64,000 nt of DNA, taken from contig CAPAOV010000004.1 of assembly GCA_948579355.1 (NCBI GenBank), positions 118,797 to 182,796 on the forward strand, written 5' to 3'. A model generated the notes under the pieces. That model worked only from the letters and a program-made list of their open reading frames with translations, searched no databases and was not told the origin of the DNA. Of this stretch, positions 27,095 to 36,339 are shown piece by piece. A program made the translations under genes and the position numbers. Numbering within the stretch: the stretch's first letter is position 1; every line of letters starts with the position of its first letter. The stretch is from an uncultured Eubacterium sp. GTDB lineage: Bacteria > Bacillota > Clostridia > Lachnospirales > Lachnospiraceae.

Positions 27095-27421
27095 ATGGAT
27101 ATTGCCAGTTTATCAGCGATTAGCGGCATACAACATGTTACACATTATGCTGACAACAGCATGCAGACGGAGAAATCAAAGAATACGGGGATGGCGAGTT
27201 TTGAGAGCCTGTTAGATTCTGCCATGAATTTAGTAAAACAGACAGAAGATTATTCCAATGCTGCGGAAGTAGAAGAAGTGAAATATGCCATGGGGGAAAG
27301 CGACAGTTTACATGATTTGATGGTGGCGCAGCAGAAAGCAAACGTGTCCTTGCAGTATACGGTGGCGGTAAAAAATACGATAGTGGAAGCTTACCGTTCC
27401 ATTATGAATATGCAGGTCTAA
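27095..27421 (+). CDS. fliE: Flagellar hook-basal body protein FliE
   Basis: The 108-residue protein has the FliE C-terminal core: DLMVAQQKANVSLQYTVAVK followed by NTIVEAYRSIMNMQV. The preceding region (FESLLDSAMNLVKQTEDYS) is also typical. FliE links the MS ring to the rod. Position between flgC and fliF is the canonical one. Confidence 0.95.
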   Translation: MDIASLSAISGIQHVTHYADNSMQTEKSKNTGMASFESLLDSAMNLVKQTEDYSNAAEVEEVKYAMGESDSLHDLMVAQQKANVSLQYTVAVKNTIVEAYRSIMNMQV

Positions 27422-27460
27422 AAGGATGAAGATAAGACATTTTTGGAGTGATTACAGATT

Positions 27461-29086
27461 ATGATGGAGCAGTTGTTATCAATAAAGGACGCAATTATTG
27501 CGTTTTGGAATAAATATACGGCAAAACAGAAGACTGTGATTATATGTGTGGCATGCGCAATTTTACTTGCTATTGTTTTACTTGCCTATTTTATGACCCG
27601 TCCGGTCTATGATAATCTGGTTTCTCTTTCCGGCGATGCGGCAGTTACTTATGACAAGGCTCTGCAGAGTGCGGGAATCGACTATAAAAAAGAATCAGAA
27701 GAAAACGGAAATATTATTTTTCAGGTGGAACATTCAAAATATGAGGATGCGGCCCTTCTGATGAGTGAAAACCAGATTACGGGAGATGAAATGACGTGGA
27801 AAGATGCCTTGGATTCTGATATGACAACTTCCTCGGATGAAAAGCAGACGAAAAAGACGCTGGCGCTACAGTCGATGATTCGCAAAGGGTTGTTGAATTT
27901 CGAAGGAGTCGGCGACGCCACAGTATACATCAACCGTCCGAAAGATGACGGCACGATTTTTAGTGAAAAACAGCCAACTTCCGTGAGCGCGGCTCTCAAA
28001 GTGACAGGAAAAAAAGCCATGGAGAGCGACAAAGCCAATGCTATCGCCTACTATTTGGCGAATGCAGTTGGCAATGCGGACACAAAGAACATTGTTATTA
28101 CCGATACCGCCGGAAACCTTTTGTTTAATGGGAAAGAGGAAACCGGACTCGGAGGTACGATTAACACTACGTCTGAATTCAAAGAGAAATTAAAGCAGAC
28201 ATATGTAAAAAATGTTCAAGACTTATTAATCAAGTATGGGTTTGACGATGTGGAAATTTCCAACAGCAATATTGTGCTTGATATGGATAAAGTGAGCGAA
28301 CTGAAAGAGACCTATACAACGAACGAGGGACAGGACCAGGGGTTGTATGGCAGTTCTTATGAATATAAATCGACAGGGAAATCAGCGGCCGGCGATGTGC
28401 CGGGGACAGATTCTAACGGCGATGTGACTGATTATGATATTCAGCCGGCGGGAGACAGCTCCAGCGAGACGATATTAAATAAATATGATTATCTGCCAAA
28501 CAAAACAGTGGAAAATATCGAGCATGAAATTGGGGCGGTAAGACCGGAAGAATCTTCCATTGGAATTGTGCTCACCCGTTACAATGTCATTAAAGAAGAG
28601 ACGCTGGATAATCAGGGGGCGCTGAACGATTTGACGTTTGACGAATATGTCGACGCAAACAGTGCGACGACGGAGCAGGAAGTTCCGGCTAATCTGGCGC
28701 AGCTTGTAGCGGCGGCGACCGGTATTGCGGAGAATAACATTCAAATCCGTGTCGTTCAAAAACCGGTTTTTGAGGCGGCAGAAGAGAGTTCCTTTGGTGA
28801 CAATGTGACGAATTATCTTATGATAATTCTGACAGTGTTAATTGCCGGACTGCTTGTTTTTGTTATTATAAAGGGAACATCACCGGTAGAGGTGACGGAG
28901 ATGGAGCCGGAATTGTCGGTAGAAGATTTGTTGGCGACGACACAGGAAGAATCTCGTTTGGATGAAATTGAATTGGATGATAAATCAGAAACTCGTATTT
29001 TGATAGAAAAATTCGTGGATGAAAATCCGGAAGCCGTTGCATCCTTATTGCGCAACTGGATTAACGAAGAATGGGGAGGTGTCTGA
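27461..29086 (+). CDS. fliF: Flagellar MS-ring protein FliF
   Basis: The 541-residue protein has an N-terminal membrane segment (VIICVACAILLAIVLLAYFM, residues about 28-47), a periplasm-facing YscJ/FliF region with RKGLLNFEGVGDATVYINRP, and a second membrane segment near residue 452 (YLMIILTVLIAGLLVFVIIK). The cytoplasmic tail ends in RILIEKFVDENPEAVASLLR and NWINEEW, the part that binds FliG. It builds the MS ring, the base of the motor. The fliG start follows its stop directly. Confidence 0.96.
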   Translation: MMEQLLSIKDAIIAFWNKYTAKQKTVIICVACAILLAIVLLAYFMTRPVYDNLVSLSGDAAVTYDKALQSAGIDYKKESEENGNIIFQVEHSKYEDAALLMSENQITGDEMTWKDALDSDMTTSSDEKQTKKTLALQSMIRKGLLNFEGVGDATVYINRPKDDGTIFSEKQPTSVSAALKVTGKKAMESDKANAIAYYLANAVGNADTKNIVITDTAGNLLFNGKEETGLGGTINTTSEFKEKLKQTYVKNVQDLLIKYGFDDVEISNSNIVLDMDKVSELKETYTTNEGQDQGLYGSSYEYKSTGKSAAGDVPGTDSNGDVTDYDIQPAGDSSSETILNKYDYLPNKTVENIEHEIGAVRPEESSIGIVLTRYNVIKEETLDNQGALNDLTFDEYVDANSATTEQEVPANLAQLVAAATGIAENNIQIRVVQKPVFEAAEESSFGDNVTNYLMIILTVLIAGLLVFVIIKGTSPVEVTEMEPELSVEDLLATTQEESRLDEIELDDKSETRILIEKFVDENPEAVASLLRNWINEEWGGV

Positions 29087-30100
29087 ATGGCAGGAGGCGT
29101 TGCAGAATTAGATGGGATTCAGAAAGCAGCCGTTTTGCTCATTACATTAGGCCCGGAAACCGCATCGGAAGTATTTAAGCATCTTAAAGAAGATGAAATC
29201 GAGCAGTTGACATTGGAAATTGCCAATACAAGAAGCGTTACTCCGGCGCAAAAGGAAGCGGTGTTAAACGAGTTCTATGAAGTCTGTCTGGCACAGCAGT
29301 ATATTGCCGAGGGCGGCATTGGCTATGCTAAAGATTTGCTGCAGAAAGCGTTGGGGAGCGACAAGGCGCAGGAAGTTCTTGGCAAGCTGACGGCATCTTT
29401 GCAGGTGCGTCCGTTTGAGTTTATCCGCAAGACCGAGGCGTCGCAGATTCTGAACTTTATACAGGATGAACATCCGCAGACGATTGCCCTCATTTTATCG
29501 TATTTGTCACCGCAGCAGGCGGCCGGCATTATTAGTTCGCTGACGCCGGATAAGCAGACGGATGTGGCGAAACGTATTGCGATGATGGACCGTACATCAC
29601 CGGATGTCATCAAAGAAGTGGAAAATATTTTAGAGCAGAAGCTTGCTTCACTCGTGAGTCAGGATTACACAATTGTCGGCGGCGTCGATTCTGTTGTTGA
29701 GGTATTGAATACCGTTGACCGTGGTACTGAGAAACATATTATGGAAAATTTGGAAATCGAGGAACCGGAACTTGCCGACGAAATCCGCAAGAAGATGTTC
29801 GTCTTCGAGGATATTCTGCTGTTGGAGGACCGTTCCATCCAGCGTGTGCTGCGTGAAGTTGAGAACAGTGAATTGGCGGTAGCGCTTAAAAATGCAAACG
29901 AAGAAGTTCAAAATGTTGTCTTTAACAATATGTCCACCCGTCTGGTAGACATGATTAAAGAGGATATCGAATATATGGGACCGGTGCGTCTGAAGGATGT
30001 TGAGGAAGCACAGCAGAAGATTGTTAATATCATTCGTAAGCTGGAGGATTCCGGTGAAATTGTAATTTCCCGTGGCGGAGGTGACGAGATTATTGTCTAA
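29087..30100 (+). CDS. fliG: Flagellar motor switch protein FliG
   Basis: The 337-residue protein has the N-terminal FliF-binding domain (GIQKAAVLLITLGPETASEV), the middle domain with EHPQTIALILSYLSPQQAAG, and the C-terminal torque domain with FVFEDILLLEDRSIQRVLRE, whose charged residues interact with MotA. It sits on the MS ring and generates torque and direction switching. The start immediately follows fliF, with a ribosome site (ggggaggtg) inside that gene. Confidence 0.97.
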   Translation: MAGGVAELDGIQKAAVLLITLGPETASEVFKHLKEDEIEQLTLEIANTRSVTPAQKEAVLNEFYEVCLAQQYIAEGGIGYAKDLLQKALGSDKAQEVLGKLTASLQVRPFEFIRKTEASQILNFIQDEHPQTIALILSYLSPQQAAGIISSLTPDKQTDVAKRIAMMDRTSPDVIKEVENILEQKLASLVSQDYTIVGGVDSVVEVLNTVDRGTEKHIMENLEIEEPELADEIRKKMFVFEDILLLEDRSIQRVLREVENSELAVALKNANEEVQNVVFNNMSTRLVDMIKEDIEYMGPVRLKDVEEAQQKIVNIIRKLEDSGEIVISRGGGDEIIV

Positions 30101-30932
30101 TCTAATCAAGTATCCTTTTGTAGATTTGCGGGGCAAGCAGACAAAAGTTATTGGCTATGAAAAAGAGGAAGAAAAATTTGTTCCTCTCGATAATAAGAAA
30201 AAAGTTCTTATGAAGACGTTGGACGAGGTGGAGCGTGAAAAGGAAGCGCTGGCTTTGCGGGCGTCGGAGAAAAAAAATGCGCAGGCCGATTTCGAAGCCG
30301 GAATGCCGGTGACTAATTTCGATGAAATTTTTGAGAAGAAAAGAGAAGAGGCGGAAAAAGAAGCCGGAGAAGTAGTGGCTGCGGCGAAAGCGGATGCGGA
30401 AACAATAATTCGCGAGGCGAAAGAGCAGGTAGACGAAATCCGTGAAGCCGCCCGTCAGGAGGGAATTGCCCTCGGGCGCGAAGAAGGTGTGGCGCAGGCG
30501 GCGGAAGAGATAGATGAGCTGAGGGAGCAGCTCACACAGCAAAAGGCGGCGCAGGAAAAAGAATACCGGCAGATGATAGAGGATACGGAGGGCCATTATG
30601 TGGAAATACTATGTGCCCTTTTGCGGAAACTTACAGGAATCATCGTTACGGACAAACAGGATATCATTCTTCATTTAATCCGCTGTGGGATTGCCGATAT
30701 GAAAGCGGCTGAAAAATATATTATCCGTGTATCTCCGCAGGATTTACTTTTTGTGGAGGGCAATAAAGAAGACATTATGGATAAAACAGGAATTACCGGA
30801 ATGTTAGAGGTGCAGGAGGAAAAGGGGCTTCTGGATGGCGAGTGTATCATTGAGACCGATACGCAGATGATTGATTGTGGTTTCCGAACTCAATTGGAAA
30901 ATATGATTAGTACGCTCCGTATGCTTGCATAA
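30093..30932 (+). CDS. fliH: Flagellar assembly protein FliH
   Basis: The start is placed at TTG 30093, nine bases after ggaggtg; this gives MSNLIKYPFVDL, the usual FliH-like opening, and overlaps fliG by eight bases. The 279-residue product has a long charged coiled coil (about 60-175, rich in Glu, Lys and Ala). A C-terminal FliH/V-ATPase E-type domain follows, with LCALLRKLTGIIVTDKQDII. FliH regulates the FliI ATPase and brings it to the export gate. Confidence 0.9.
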   Translation: MSNLIKYPFVDLRGKQTKVIGYEKEEEKFVPLDNKKKVLMKTLDEVEREKEALALRASEKKNAQADFEAGMPVTNFDEIFEKKREEAEKEAGEVVAAAKADAETIIREAKEQVDEIREAARQEGIALGREEGVAQAAEEIDELREQLTQQKAAQEKEYRQMIEDTEGHYVEILCALLRKLTGIIVTDKQDIILHLIRCGIADMKAAEKYIIRVSPQDLLFVEGNKEDIMDKTGITGMLEVQEEKGLLDGECIIETDTQMIDCGFRTQLENMISTLRMLA

Positions 30933-30963
30933 AAGGGATTTGAAATCAGGAAGGTTGATAGGC

Positions 30964-32295
30964 GTGCAATTCATTAACTTTGATAAATATGAGACTTTAA
31001 TTGAGAAGAGCTATGTCAGTCAATTAGGAAAAGTTGCCAAAGTAGTCGGGCTGACGATTGAGTCTATCGGGCCCGGTGCAAAATTGAATGATTTGTGTTT
31101 GATTAAATCAAACACTCGAACAGAACCCGTAAAAGCGGAAGTTGTCGGCTTTCGTGATGACAGGGTTCTTTTGATGCCATATGATGACGTAGAGGGCGTT
31201 GGGCCGGGAAGCTGGGTAGAAAACACAGGGAATCCGCTGCAGGTTGCCGTGAGCGACGATTTGCTCGGATGTACGTTAAACGGTGTAGGTGAGCCGATGA
31301 CAGTTTCCAGTGTGGACATGAATTGCCCGAAATATTCGGTGGAAGCAACGCCGCCGGACCCGTTGAGCCGTGAGATAATTTCGGAAGTACTTCCGTTGGG
31401 TGTAAAAGCCGTCGATGGGATGATTACGGTAGGCAAGGGTCAGCGTATTGGCATCTTTGCCGGAAGCGGCGTCGGAAAAAGTACGCTGATGGGTATGTTT
31501 GCCCGAAACACGAAAGCGGATATTAACGTCATCGCCCTGATTGGCGAGCGTGGGCGTGAAGTGCGTGAATTTATAGAGAGAGACTTGGGGCCGGAGGGTA
31601 TGAAGCGCTCCGTTGTCGTCGTGGCGACCTCGGATAAGCCGGCCTTAATACGAAATAAGGCGGCCAAAACAGCTACTGCGGTGGCGGAATATTTCCGCGA
31701 CCAGGGAAAAGACGTTCTTTTGATGATGGATAATCTCACACGTTTTTCCATGGCGCAGAGAGAGATTGGCCTGGCTTCCGGAGAGCCTCCGGTTTCGCGC
31801 GGGTATCCGCCGAGCGTATATGCCGAGATGCCAAAACTTCTGGAACGCGCAGGAAATTCAGATAAAGGTTCGATTACCGGACTGTATGCGGTATTGGTTG
31901 ATGGCGATGATTTCAATGAGCCGATTGCCGACACGGCGCGCGGTATTCTGGACGGACATATCGTACTTTCCCGCGGAATGGCGCAGAAGAACCACTATCC
32001 GGCCATTGACGTTCTCGCCAGTATTTCCCGTGTCATGAGCGCGGTTGCTTCACAGGAGCATAAGCGGTTGTCGGGAGAGATGAAAAAAATTCTCGCGACT
32101 TATCGGGATGCCGAGGATTTGATAAACATAGGCGCATACCGCGCAGGTTCCAATAAGGATATTGATTTTGCGATTGAGAAAATCAATGCGGTCAATACCT
32201 TCTTACAGCAGGGAACGGAAGAGAAATTTTTGTTTGACGATATACTTCAACTGATGGAACAGATTTTTTCAGGTGATGAGGCGAGTGAGGGGTAG
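30964..32295 (+). CDS. fliI: Flagellum-specific ATPase FliI
   Basis: A GTG start at 30964, nine bases after aggaagg, gives 443 residues, the normal length; an open frame continues upstream over the end of fliH without a ribosome site. The F1-type core has Walker A GIFAGSGVGKSTLMGMFARN near residue 160, ALIGERGREVREFIERDLG, and Walker B VLLMMDNLTRFSMAQREIGL. It powers unfolding and export of flagellar substrates with FliH and FliJ. Confidence 0.96.
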   Translation: MQFINFDKYETLIEKSYVSQLGKVAKVVGLTIESIGPGAKLNDLCLIKSNTRTEPVKAEVVGFRDDRVLLMPYDDVEGVGPGSWVENTGNPLQVAVSDDLLGCTLNGVGEPMTVSSVDMNCPKYSVEATPPDPLSREIISEVLPLGVKAVDGMITVGKGQRIGIFAGSGVGKSTLMGMFARNTKADINVIALIGERGREVREFIERDLGPEGMKRSVVVVATSDKPALIRNKAAKTATAVAEYFRDQGKDVLLMMDNLTRFSMAQREIGLASGEPPVSRGYPPSVYAEMPKLLERAGNSDKGSITGLYAVLVDGDDFNEPIADTARGILDGHIVLSRGMAQKNHYPAIDVLASISRVMSAVASQEHKRLSGEMKKILATYRDAEDLINIGAYRAGSNKDIDFAIEKINAVNTFLQQGTEEKFLFDDILQLMEQIFSGDEASEG

Positions 32296-32301
32296 TGACA
32301 T

Positions 32302-32748
32302 ATGGGACGATTTATTTTCTCTTTGCAAAACATTCTCAACATAAAAGAAAAGTTGGAAGAACAGGCAAAAAATGAATACAGTCAGGCCAATCTGCTTCTT
32401 CAGGAGGCGATTGCCAAACGGGAACAGTTAGAAGAACGGCTGGAAGAGGAAAAAAGGCGTCTTCAGGAAGATATATCCGATTCCTTAAATGTGAGGGAGA
32501 TACGCGAAAGGGAAAATGCGGTGGAAATTTTCCGTATGTACGTGAGACAGCAGATACTCGTTGTCATGCAGCGGGAAAAGGAAGTCGAAGTGGCGAGGGA
32601 GCACTTAAATGAGGCTATGAAAGAGCGGAAGACATTTGAAAAACTTCGCGAACATGCCTTTGAGAAGTTCCGTCTGGAAGAAAATCTGCGCGAGCAGAAA
32701 GAAGTGGATGAGTTAGTAAGTTATCGTTACGGATTAGATAGCGATTGA
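32302..32748 (+). CDS. fliJ: Flagellar export chaperone FliJ
   Basis: The 148-residue product is almost wholly coiled coil with the FliJ N-terminal pattern MGRFIFSLQNILNIKEKLEE and a Glu/Arg-rich helix to the end. FliJ is the central stalk of the export ATPase. Its position directly after fliI and before the MotE-like gene supports the call, since the sequence itself is of low information. Confidence 0.88.
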   Translation: MGRFIFSLQNILNIKEKLEEQAKNEYSQANLLLQEAIAKREQLEERLEEEKRRLQEDISDSLNVREIRERENAVEIFRMYVRQQILVVMQREKEVEVAREHLNEAMKERKTFEKLREHAFEKFRLEENLREQKEVDELVSYRYGLDSD

Positions 32749-32776
32749 GATTAAGAGAAAGGACGGGTGAACACCT

Positions 32777-33532
32777 ATGGCAAAGAAAGACAAGGATAAG
32801 GAAAAGGAATTGAGCAATGACGAGAGTACCGGCGGCAAGATTGTGACGGTTCTTATTGTCTGCGCGATTATAATAATCTGGCTGGCTGTTTTCGGCGTGT
32901 TAATAAAGCTGGATGTCGGCAATTTTGGCAGCGAGGTTCTCTATCCTGCCTTAAAAGACGTACCGGTTGTAAACTGGATTCTTCCGGAACCGGCCGGAGC
33001 AAAAAAAGAAGAGCTGGAAGAATATGATAATCTGACGGAAGCAAATGCAAAAATCCGTGAATTGCAAAGCAGGCTGGCGGCCAATAACAGCGCCGACAGC
33101 GCTAACAACAGCGAGATTGAGCAATTAAAGGCCGAGCTGAGCCGCTATAAAAAATTTGATGAAGAGAAAAAGGCTTTTTCTGAACGCGTGAAAGAGTTTG
33201 ACAAAAACGTAGTGTATAACGATAAGGCGCCGGACGCCGAAACATATAAGACATACTACGAGGAGATTAATCCGGACACGGCGGAAGAGATATACCGCGA
33301 AGTGTGTAAAGATTATGAGTATTCGCAGGAGATTAAAAATCAGGCGGAAATGTACGGGAAAATGGAGCCTGCAAACGCGGCGGCCGTGTTATCTGAAATG
33401 ACGAACGACTTGAATTTAGTGGCAAAGATTCTCGGCAGCATGCAGTCCTCAAAGCGGGCGCTTATTATGAATAATATGGCGCCAAATATAGCGGCTCAGA
33501 TTACGACAAAGATGACGTCCATGAAACAGTAG
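32777..33532 (+). CDS. MotE-like membrane protein with MgtE N-terminal-type domain
   Basis: The 251-residue protein has a charged N-terminus, one membrane segment (TVLIVCAIIIIWLAVFGVLI, about residues 26-45), a long coiled coil (80-150), and a C-terminal helical domain with MYGKMEPANAAAVLSEMTND and ILGSMQSSKRALIMNNMAP. The last part is the fold shared with the N-terminal domain of MgtE. The same architecture is found in MotE, a stator-associated chaperone. Its place between fliJ and fliK is common in Clostridia. A motor or export accessory role is inferred. Confidence 0.75.
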   Translation: MAKKDKDKEKELSNDESTGGKIVTVLIVCAIIIIWLAVFGVLIKLDVGNFGSEVLYPALKDVPVVNWILPEPAGAKKEELEEYDNLTEANAKIRELQSRLAANNSADSANNSEIEQLKAELSRYKKFDEEKKAFSERVKEFDKNVVYNDKAPDAETYKTYYEEINPDTAEEIYREVCKDYEYSQEIKNQAEMYGKMEPANAAAVLSEMTNDLNLVAKILGSMQSSKRALIMNNMAPNIAAQITTKMTSMKQ

Positions 33533-33634
33533 GCGGTGCCAAAACAGTTTTCTTTCTTTTTTTCCTAAAGAATTGTCTGTAATTGGTCGATAAACATTTC
33601 GTAGATGATTTCAAAGAAGAAAGGAGGGAAAGAG

Positions 33635-35008
33635 ATGAAGACACAGGGGATATCGCTGATTACGTCAGGGAGCAGCGCAAAGATGTCCGGTAAAAGTACA
33701 AAAGTAAGTGATTCTGCATTTGACAGCTTTATGGACACACACGCCTCGAAAGTATCTGCGGCCGGTGCTTCAAAAGAAGCGTTGTCCGTATCGGATAAGG
33801 CGGATGTGGCGAATAATGAGCAGCTTACCGCCAAGAATGACATGGAGTCAAAGTGCCCGGATGCGAAAGCGGCGGGAGAGATGACAAAGAAGCCGCTGAT
33901 GGCACAGGAAAGTGTCGTTTCAGAGACAGTGGAAGACGTTGATATGTCGGAAATGATGGCTCAGATGATGGCTATGCTGCAGGAATTTTTCGGACTATCC
34001 GACGAGGAACTCACCGATGTGATGCAGCAGTTGGGAATGCAGTTGCAGGATATGCTGTTTCAGGTACAGAACAATACAATTGTTTTGGCAGACACCGGTG
34101 CAATACAAAAATTTGTATTAGGTATCCACGGAATTGAAGATACAGCGGCAATTCTGACGAATGACACGCTGAATCAGGAAATCGGGCAGTTGACAGAAGA
34201 ACTTACCAACATTCTGGCAGAGGGCTTCGGGGTAAAACCGGAACAAGTAGCCGATTTACCAAAAGACTTAATGCTTAACTTTGCGGAGCAGATGCAGCAG
34301 GCAGCGCAGTCGATAACAGAGCCGGAAGAAGTACCACAGGATGCAAAAGGTTTGGAGAGCATGCCGGTTATTGTGGAAGAAGAGCTGCAGCAGAATGAGG
34401 GAGGAGAAAGCGACTCTTTTGGTTATACGAAAGAGGGCATGACAAATTCTTCCGAAACTGTTTTACCGCCGACAGAACTCCATGAACAGGCAGCGGCAAC
34501 GTTTACCGATAAACTGTCGCAGGCATTGGAAAAAGTGAGTAATGCCGAAGATTTGTCGGAATTGCAAACAATGACGCGGATTGTGGAACAGGTTGTGCGT
34601 CAGGTGAAAATACGTGTGATGCCGATGACGACAAGTATGGAGATGCAGTTGAATCCGGCAAATTTGGGACGAGTGAATTTGACCGTTGCAACAACAGGCG
34701 GCATAGCGACAGCGACGATGGTTGTTGAAAATCAAATGGCGAAAAATGCGTTGGAAAGCCAGATGATAACGCTAAAAGAAACATTTGCCGAACAGGGATT
34801 GAAAGTAGAAGAAGTGGAAGTTACGGTTGCTGAATTTGGTTTGAAGAAAGAAAATCAGGAGCAGCAGGAGACCGGTAAAGACAGAAAACAGAATCGAAGA
34901 TTCCGTGCGGACGACGAACTATCGGAAGATGAGGACGCTGTGACCGAGACCAATATGACGGCATCGGACAGAAGAGACGCTAACAGTGTCGTAGACTACA
35001 CGGCATAA
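33635..35008 (+). CDS. fliK: Flagellar hook-length control protein FliK
   Basis: The start is ATG 33635 behind aaaggaggg. The 457-residue protein has a long, poorly conserved, Met/Gln/Glu-rich N-terminal part and a C-terminal hook-length domain (about residues 320-420) with MEMQLNPANLGRVNLTVATT and KETFAEQGLKVEEVEVTVAE. FliK measures hook length during export and switches FlhB specificity. The tail is very charged. Position before flgD is canonical. Confidence 0.92.
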   Translation: MKTQGISLITSGSSAKMSGKSTKVSDSAFDSFMDTHASKVSAAGASKEALSVSDKADVANNEQLTAKNDMESKCPDAKAAGEMTKKPLMAQESVVSETVEDVDMSEMMAQMMAMLQEFFGLSDEELTDVMQQLGMQLQDMLFQVQNNTIVLADTGAIQKFVLGIHGIEDTAAILTNDTLNQEIGQLTEELTNILAEGFGVKPEQVADLPKDLMLNFAEQMQQAAQSITEPEEVPQDAKGLESMPVIVEEELQQNEGGESDSFGYTKEGMTNSSETVLPPTELHEQAAATFTDKLSQALEKVSNAEDLSELQTMTRIVEQVVRQVKIRVMPMTTSMEMQLNPANLGRVNLTVATTGGIATATMVVENQMAKNALESQMITLKETFAEQGLKVEEVEVTVAEFGLKKENQEQQETGKDRKQNRRFRADDELSEDEDAVTETNMTASDRRDANSVVDYTA

Positions 35009-35031
35009 TAAAACAGAAAGGAAGTGAGAAG

Positions 35032-35865
35032 ATGGCAGGAACCAGTAATGTGTCAGATTTGACAACGAACATAGAAGACATAGAAGCCGCACAGGAAGCG
35101 CAGAAAATAAAATACCGCGGCTCAAATAAATTAGGAAAAGAAGAATTTTTAAAACTGCTTGTTTGCCAGATGCAGAATCAGGACCCGCTGAACCCACAGA
35201 GCGATACGGAATTTGTTTCCCAGTTGGCACAGTTCTCCTCTTTGGAGCAGATGACAAACATGAATGCAACGATGAGCAATACTTCTGCTTACAGTCTGAT
35301 TGGCAGGGAGGTAATCGTACAGAAAGCCGATGAGACCGGACAGTATAAGCAAACACGCGGCATAGTTGATTATGTTGGCTTCGAAAACGGTGAGGCAGTA
35401 ATTTCCGTTGACGGTAAGAAATTCAGTATGGAAGACATTGTGAAAGTATTGGATACCGCTTATGCTGCCAAAGATTATCTGCCGAGTGTGGAAGAGCAGA
35501 AGTGTGTGTATGATTTGAGTAATCCGACACCGACGGAAGTTAAAATTAATCTGGGCAGTAACGGTTACGAGGCAAACAGTGTGGTAGTAGCCATCAATGG
35601 AGATTACATTGATAAGAAATATCTTACATTTGATGCGGAAAAGGGCATCCTGACAATTGCGCCGGACGCACTGAAGGATTTGGATACAGGCAGTTATTAT
35701 CTGGGACTCTATTTCGACGACCCATACCAGACGTCCATTACGGATAAAGTAAACATTCAGATAATGAACAGCGGTTCAGGCGACAAAGGGGATACAGAGG
35801 GAGATACAGAGAGCGACACAGAAGGAAAGACGGAAGGAGAGACGGAAGAAAAAGACAAAGCTTGA
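35032..35865 (+). CDS. flgD: Flagellar hook capping protein FlgD
   Basis: The 277-residue protein has the FlgD N-terminal motif (LGKEEFLKLLVCQMQNQDPL followed by NPQSDTEFVSQLAQFSSLEQ). Sandwich domains with SLIGREVIVQKADETGQY and QSGD-like DPYQTSITDKVNIQIM follow. The last 30 residues form an acidic low-complexity tail repeating a T-E-G-D/E/K unit, not part of the core family. FlgD caps the growing hook. Confidence 0.93.
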   Translation: MAGTSNVSDLTTNIEDIEAAQEAQKIKYRGSNKLGKEEFLKLLVCQMQNQDPLNPQSDTEFVSQLAQFSSLEQMTNMNATMSNTSAYSLIGREVIVQKADETGQYKQTRGIVDYVGFENGEAVISVDGKKFSMEDIVKVLDTAYAAKDYLPSVEEQKCVYDLSNPTPTEVKINLGSNGYEANSVVVAINGDYIDKKYLTFDAEKGILTIAPDALKDLDTGSYYLGLYFDDPYQTSITDKVNIQIMNSGSGDKGDTEGDTESDTEGKTEGETEEKDKA

Positions 35866-35881
35866 CAAGGAGGTCGGGACT

Positions 35882-36241
35882 ATGAATGTAAATCAAACGT
35901 TTCCTTCGATTGAGCGAATCAGAGGTCAGATTTCAGCGCAGGACAACGTCCGCAAAGGAGAACAATGCGCACCGAAGACGACGCAGAGTTTTGACGAAAT
36001 TCTTTTTTCCAAGCATGCCTCAAAAAGGCTGGAGACGCGTCAGATTGATATGACGCAGGAACAGCGTGACAGATTGAGGGACGCGACGCATCAGGCAAGA
36101 GAAAAGGGAATGAATGAGTCGCTTGTCATGGTAGACAATATGGCATTTATTGTCAACGTGAGAAACAATACGGTAATTACTGCGGTAAAGGATACAAATA
36201 GAGCGGTTTTTACAAATATTGACGGAGCAATTATTAATTAA
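35882..36241 (+). CDS. Flagellar operon protein of the TIGR02530 type
   Basis: The 119-residue product matches the small conserved protein usually found between flgD and flgE in Gram-positive fla operons. A low-complexity start is followed by FDEILFSKHASKRLETRQID and then MAFIVNVRNNTVITAVKDTN and RAVFTNIDGAIIN. Its function is not established; position suggests a hook assembly role. The ribosome site is aaggaggt. Confidence 0.85.
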   Translation: MNVNQTFPSIERIRGQISAQDNVRKGEQCAPKTTQSFDEILFSKHASKRLETRQIDMTQEQRDRLRDATHQAREKGMNESLVMVDNMAFIVNVRNNTVITAVKDTNRAVFTNIDGAIIN

Positions 36242-36283
36242 CTTGTAACAAATTAACGTGCTGGCCCTTAACAGGAAGCATGA

Positions 36284-36309
36284 GCGCCTTTGACTGCCGG
36301 ATAAGGCGC
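36284..36309 (+). other. Small hairpin in the gap before flgE
   Basis: GCGCCTT (36284-36290) and AAGGCGC (36303-36309) are perfect 7-base arms with a 12-base loop, in the 98-base gap before flgE. There is no T run, so an RNA processing or stability element is more likely than a terminator. Confidence 0.4.
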
Positions 36310-36339
36310 GGGAATAAAAATATTGGAGGGTGATTCATT

